A DNA stretch of 64,000 nucleotides from Sphingomonadales bacterium EhC05 (GTDB taxonomy: Bacteria > Pseudomonadota > Alphaproteobacteria > Sphingomonadales > Sphingomonadaceae). The stretch spans positions 62,001 through 126,000 of the forward strand of contig LXYP01000020.1 of the NCBI GenBank assembly GCA_001650955.1, given 5' to 3'. The stretch's first letter is position 1, and every line of letters starts with the position of its first letter. Shown here piece by piece: positions 60,763-64,000 of this stretch. Both the position numbers and the translations under genes were made by a program. A model generated the notes under the pieces. The model was not told where the DNA came from, did not search any database, and saw only the letters and a program-made list of their open reading frames with translations.

Positions 60763-61935
60763 ATGGCAGTAGCCTATATTGTAGACGCAGTTCGGACCGC
60801 AGGCGGACGCCGTGGTGGACGTTTGGCCGGAATTCATCCCGTGGATTTGGGCGCGGCAACACTTGATGCGATCGCCGATCGCAACGATTTTGATCCGGCA
60901 GCGATTGAAGATGTGATTACCGGTTGTGTCATGCAGGGCGGCGAGCAATCGGGCGATGTCGGTCGCAATGCCGTGCTTGCATCCAAACTTCCTGACAGCA
61001 TCCCTTCGGTCTCGATCGATCGCCAATGCGGTTCCTCGCAACAGTCGATCCAATTTGCAGCGCAAGGTGTGATGTCCGGCACGCAAGACATGGTGCTGGC
61101 GCATGGCATCGAGAGCATGACTCGCGTACCGATGGGTTCGACCTTCAAATTGTTCAAGGATGCCGGCCTTGGCACGAACAAATCCGAAGGTCTTGAAAAA
61201 GCATATCCCGGCGTGCAGTTCAGCCAGTTCATGGGCGCTGAAATGCTGGTCAAAAAACATGGCTTTACCCGTGATGATCTTGATCAATTCGCACTGGAAA
61301 GTCACCACAAAGCGATCAAGGCGACCGAATCCGGTGCGTTTGACAATGAGATTGTCGGCGTGAAAATCGAAACAACCGAAGGTGACGACTTGCACAAGGT
61401 GGATGAAGGCATTCGCTTTGACGCCACCAAGGAAAGCATCGGGGCTGTCAAGCTGCTGCAAGAAGGTGGCGCGATTACCGCTGCCAACGCCAGCCAGATT
61501 TGCGATGGTTCGAGCGCGGTTCTCGTCTGTTCGGAACAGGCGTTGAAAGACCATGGTCTGACCCCACGTGCGCGTATCGTCAACCTGACCGTGACGGCAG
61601 GTGATCCGGTGATCATGCTCGAAGAGCCTTTGTTTGCAACCGACCGTGCGTTGCAGCGGGCTGGCATGAAGATCGATGATATCGATCTTTATGAAGTCAA
61701 TGAAGCCTTTGCTCCTGTGCCTTTGGCATGGCTCAAGCATACTGGCGCAGACCGCAGCAAGATCAACGTCAATGGCGGCGCGATTGCGCTTGGCCACCCG
61801 CTCGGAGCGTCCGGCACCAAGCTGATGGCAACCTTGCTCAACGCGATGGAAGGTAAAGGCTCAAAATATGGTTTGCAAACCATGTGTGAAGGCGGCGGAC
61901 AAGCGAATGTCACCATCATCGAGCGTTTGAACTAA
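60763..61935 (+). CDS. Acetyl-CoA C-acyltransferase (thiolase family)
   Basis: 390 residues. Catalytic triad: acyl-accepting Cys89 in RQCGSSQQS, His345 in GHPLGASG, and Cys375 in CEGGGQANVTI. Cleaves 3-ketoacyl-CoA with CoA, the last step of beta-oxidation. First gene of a group continuing with an SDR, a crotonase and a TetR regulator. Confidence 0.94.
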   Translation: MAVAYIVDAVRTAGGRRGGRLAGIHPVDLGAATLDAIADRNDFDPAAIEDVITGCVMQGGEQSGDVGRNAVLASKLPDSIPSVSIDRQCGSSQQSIQFAAQGVMSGTQDMVLAHGIESMTRVPMGSTFKLFKDAGLGTNKSEGLEKAYPGVQFSQFMGAEMLVKKHGFTRDDLDQFALESHHKAIKATESGAFDNEIVGVKIETTEGDDLHKVDEGIRFDATKESIGAVKLLQEGGAITAANASQICDGSSAVLVCSEQALKDHGLTPRARIVNLTVTAGDPVIMLEEPLFATDRALQRAGMKIDDIDLYEVNEAFAPVPLAWLKHTGADRSKINVNGGAIALGHPLGASGTKLMATLLNAMEGKGSKYGLQTMCEGGGQANVTIIERLN

Positions 61936-61958
61936 AATCTGAATAGAGAGAATATAAA

Positions 61959-62741
61959 ATGGAACTCAATAGCAATATATCTGCCGTGATTACCGGCGGA
62001 GCCTCGGGCCTCGGCGCAGCAACCGCGCGCCGTCTGGCCGAGCAAGGCGTCAAAGTCGCTCTGTTCGATCTCAACGAAGAAAAAGGCGAGGCGCTCGCCG
62101 CTGAGCTTGGCGGCGTGTTTTGCAAGGTCAATGTGACCGACGATGATAGCGTCGATGCCGGTTTCGAAAAAGCCCGGGCGGCCAATGGCCAGGAACGTAT
62201 CCTGGTCAATTGCGCAGGTATTGGCAATGCGATCAAGACGGCGAGCCGGTCCAAGGAAGACGGCTCGATCAAACATTTCCCGATGGATGCTTTCAAATTT
62301 GTGATTGAAGTCAATCTGATCGGCACGTTCCGTTGCATCGCCAAATCGGCTGCGGGAATGTTGACGCTCGATCCGCTGGAAGATGGTGATCGCGGTGCGA
62401 TGGTCAATACCGCTTCGGTCGCGGCTGAAGATGGCCAGATTGGTCAGGCCGCTTATTCCGCTTCCAAGGGCGGCGTGGTTGGCATGACGCTCCCGATTGC
62501 ACGGGACTTGTCGCGTGAAGGCATTCGGGTGAACACAATCCTGCCCGGAATTTTCGATACGCCATTGCTCGCCGGCGCACCGCCGCAGGTGCGTGATGCT
62601 CTGGGCGCGATGGTTCCTCATCCGCCGCGCCTTGGTGTGCCGGATGAATATGCCAAGCTCGCGCTGTGCATGATCGAAACCGGTTATTTCAACGGCGAAG
62701 ATGTCCGGCTTGACGGCGCTATCCGGATGGCACCGCGCTAG
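61959..62741 (+). CDS. SDR-family 3-hydroxyacyl-CoA dehydrogenase (HSD17B10-like)
   Basis: 260 residues. TGGASGLGAAT near the N-terminus, NCAG (variant of NNAG), catalytic Ser in NTASVAAEDGQIG, and YSASKGG. The pattern, with the conserved GAMVNTASVAA, is that of type II 3-hydroxyacyl-CoA dehydrogenases. It lies 23 bp after the thiolase gene, and the two would catalyse consecutive steps. Confidence 0.9.
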   Translation: MELNSNISAVITGGASGLGAATARRLAEQGVKVALFDLNEEKGEALAAELGGVFCKVNVTDDDSVDAGFEKARAANGQERILVNCAGIGNAIKTASRSKEDGSIKHFPMDAFKFVIEVNLIGTFRCIAKSAAGMLTLDPLEDGDRGAMVNTASVAAEDGQIGQAAYSASKGGVVGMTLPIARDLSREGIRVNTILPGIFDTPLLAGAPPQVRDALGAMVPHPPRLGVPDEYAKLALCMIETGYFNGEDVRLDGAIRMAPR

Positions 62742-62756
62742 ACAAAGTAAATCAGG

Positions 62757-62784
62757 GGGCTGCGATCAATTCGCGGCCCTTTTT
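62757..62784 (+). terminator. Rho-independent terminator between the SDR and crotonase genes
   Basis: A 9-bp stem, GGGCTGCGA / TCGCGGCCC (one G-U pair), with a 5-nt loop is followed by five T residues. It implies that the crotonase and TetR genes are expressed at a lower level by read-through or from their own promoter. Confidence 0.8.
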
Positions 62785-62804
62785 GTATCTGATGGAGACG
62801 CCCA

Positions 62805-63677
62805 ATGTCCGATTACACCCAAATCCTTTATGATGTCGCCGACAATATCGCAACGATCACGATCAACCGCCCGGAAAAGATGAACGCTTTCACTGGAACA
62901 ATGATCAAGGAAATGACCGACGCTTTTGATCGCATCGATGCGGATGACGACGTGCGAGCAGTGGTGGTGACCGGGGCCGGGGACCGCGCGTTTTGTGCTG
63001 GTGCCGATCTCACTCCGGAAGACGGCAAGAAACCTTTTGCCAGTGAAGATCCGGTCGAAGATTATTCCGATCCGCGCGTCCGCGATGGTGGCGGCCTGCT
63101 GATCCTGCGCATCTATCAATGTCTAAAACCGGTGATCGGGGCGATCAACGGCGTTGCCGTGGGCGTCGGTGCGACCATGTTGTTGCCGATGGACATGCGC
63201 CTCGCCAGTGAAACCGCACGTTTCGGTTTTGTCTTCGCGCGGCGCGGCATTGCACCCGATGGCGCAGCCAGCTGGTTCTTGCCCAATCTGGTTGGCCGCG
63301 CGCAGGCGCTGGAATGGTGTTTGACCGGCCGGGTTTTTGATGCCGAGGAAGCGCTGAAAGGCGGTCTTGTCCGTTCGCTGCACAAGCCCGAAGATTTGCT
63401 GCCCGCAGCTTATGCGCTAGCGCGCGAGATTGTTGACAATACCGCGCCCGTATCGATCGCGGTAACGCGGCAAATGCTCTGGCAACTCCCGGCTGCCGAT
63501 CATCCGATGGAAGCGCATAAAGTGGATAGCAGGATCATCTATCGTCGCGCCAAATCCGCCGACGCCAAAGAGGGTATTGCAAGCTTTCTCGAGAAGCGCA
63601 GCCCGAGCTATCCGGATAAAGTGTCGACTGATCTGCCAGACAGCTTCCCTTGGTGGGAGGAACCTGTTTATAAGTGA
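62805..63677 (+). CDS. Enoyl-CoA hydratase/isomerase (crotonase family)
   Basis: 290 residues. GAGDRAFCAGADLTPEDG and INGVAVGVGATMLLPMDMRLA form the oxyanion hole; FVFARRGIAPDGAASWFLP contains the catalytic region. Slightly longer than a typical crotonase (about 260), with extra residues in the middle and at the C-terminus (SFPWWEEPVYK). Follows a terminator; 35 bp before the TetR gene. Confidence 0.9.
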   Translation: MSDYTQILYDVADNIATITINRPEKMNAFTGTMIKEMTDAFDRIDADDDVRAVVVTGAGDRAFCAGADLTPEDGKKPFASEDPVEDYSDPRVRDGGGLLILRIYQCLKPVIGAINGVAVGVGATMLLPMDMRLASETARFGFVFARRGIAPDGAASWFLPNLVGRAQALEWCLTGRVFDAEEALKGGLVRSLHKPEDLLPAAYALAREIVDNTAPVSIAVTRQMLWQLPAADHPMEAHKVDSRIIYRRAKSADAKEGIASFLEKRSPSYPDKVSTDLPDSFPWWEEPVYK

Positions 63678-63712
63678 CGAAAATGTGACGTCGGGCTTAT
63701 GGGGGAAGACAA

Positions 63713-64000
63713 ATGAGCGTCGAAAAGCTGGTACCAAAAGAGAATGAAGCAGGCGCGCGCGATAAGTTGATCGAAAATGCCAGCCTGATCATGCGAGAAG
63801 GCGATACGATCGACATTTCGTTCAGCGAGCTGTCGGTGCGATCTGGTCTCAACAGCGCATTGGTCAAATATTATTTCGGCAACAAGGATGGCTTGCTGGA
63901 AGCCATACTTGAGCGGGATATGGACAATATCCTCGAACAGGTGGGCTTGCTGATTCGCAAAGACATGCCGCCGGAAGACAAGCTCCGCCATCATATTGGT
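63713..64000 (+). CDS. TetR-family transcriptional regulator (partial, N-terminus)
   Basis: The first 96 residues are in the window and the frame runs off the edge. The TetR helix-turn-helix is evident (FSELSVRSGLNSALVKYYFGNKDGLLEAIL). GGGGGAAG precedes the ATG. Its place at the end of the beta-oxidation genes makes it the prime candidate to bind the 18-bp palindromes in front of them; this is not provable from sequence alone. Confidence 0.9.
   Translation, partial: MSVEKLVPKENEAGARDKLIENASLIMREGDTIDISFSELSVRSGLNSALVKYYFGNKDGLLEAILERDMDNILEQVGLLIRKDMPPEDKLRHHIG

Noticed and set aside
1-64000. tRNA, rRNA or prophage genes
   Set aside because: None recognised; the HTH protein at 44796 recalls small terminases but no other phage gene is near.

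Overview
The window reads as chromosomal DNA of an alphaproteobacterium, most likely a sphingomonad (Sphingorhabdus/Parasphingorhabdus/Sphingopyxis-like). This rests on gene content: an FnrL-type regulator with a Cx2Cx7C cluster, a ccoNOQP-GHIS block, RcnB-like and PEP-CTERM-like small secreted proteins, many acyl-CoA catabolic genes, and dispersed palindromes of the CTGAGCTTGTCGAAG type. It is an inference from family resemblance; no rRNA or tRNA gene is present to confirm it.

Layout. 0-4 kb: a tripartite ABC exporter (TolC/NodT lipoprotein, HlyD adaptor, ATPase, FtsX-like permease) in overlapping genes, with a divergent TetR regulator and a candidate operator between them. 4-8.5 kb: a TPR lipoprotein, a Gly/Ser/Thr/Lys-rich exported protein with a PEP-CTERM-like tail, and a large methyltransferase-TPR-phytanoyl dioxygenase fusion. 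8.9-19.6 kb: a microaerobic module with two tandem-domain universal stress proteins, a cbb3 oxidase structural and assembly operon (ccoN-O-Q-P-G-H-I-S plus a small Cys-rich exported protein), and fnrL. A perfect FNR box lies in front of ccoN, and two weaker ones lie in front of the usp genes.

19.8-33.7 kb and 46.7-64 kb: two blocks of lipid or acyl-CoA catabolism. They hold wax synthase/DGAT, two adjacent acyl-CoA dehydrogenase pairs, crotonases, MaoC hydratase, several SDRs, thiolase, acyl-CoA synthetase, P450, aldehyde dehydrogenase, nitronate monooxygenase, GST, alkyl sulfatase and a molybdopterin oxidoreductase. Five promoter regions in these blocks share an 18-bp imperfect palindrome, TTTAAYCGNNYRNTTAAM. 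This suggests one local regulon, plausibly governed by the TetR-type gene cut off at the right edge. Together the enzymes could activate, oxidise and beta-oxidise a branched or polycyclic (terpenoid or steroid-like) carboxylic acid; the substrate is an inference.

33.8-44.7 kb: an accessory-looking region between the two catabolic blocks, somewhat AT-richer by eye. It holds an M20 amidohydrolase, isochorismatase, pirin and LysR, a Rieske oxygenase, an LCMT-like methyltransferase, an amidase lipoprotein, and a serine hydrolase with a ToxR-like regulator. Nearly every gene group is separated from the next by a full or decayed copy of a palindromic element with ends TAATGTCCGC / GCGGACATTA. 44.8-46.7 kb carries an HTH protein, an RcnB-like protein and a decayed duplicate of a neighbouring SDR gene. 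Also present are an orphan gspH-gspI pair (54.4-55.3 kb) and a 6-phosphogluconolactonase-like protein that lacks the usual active-site signature.
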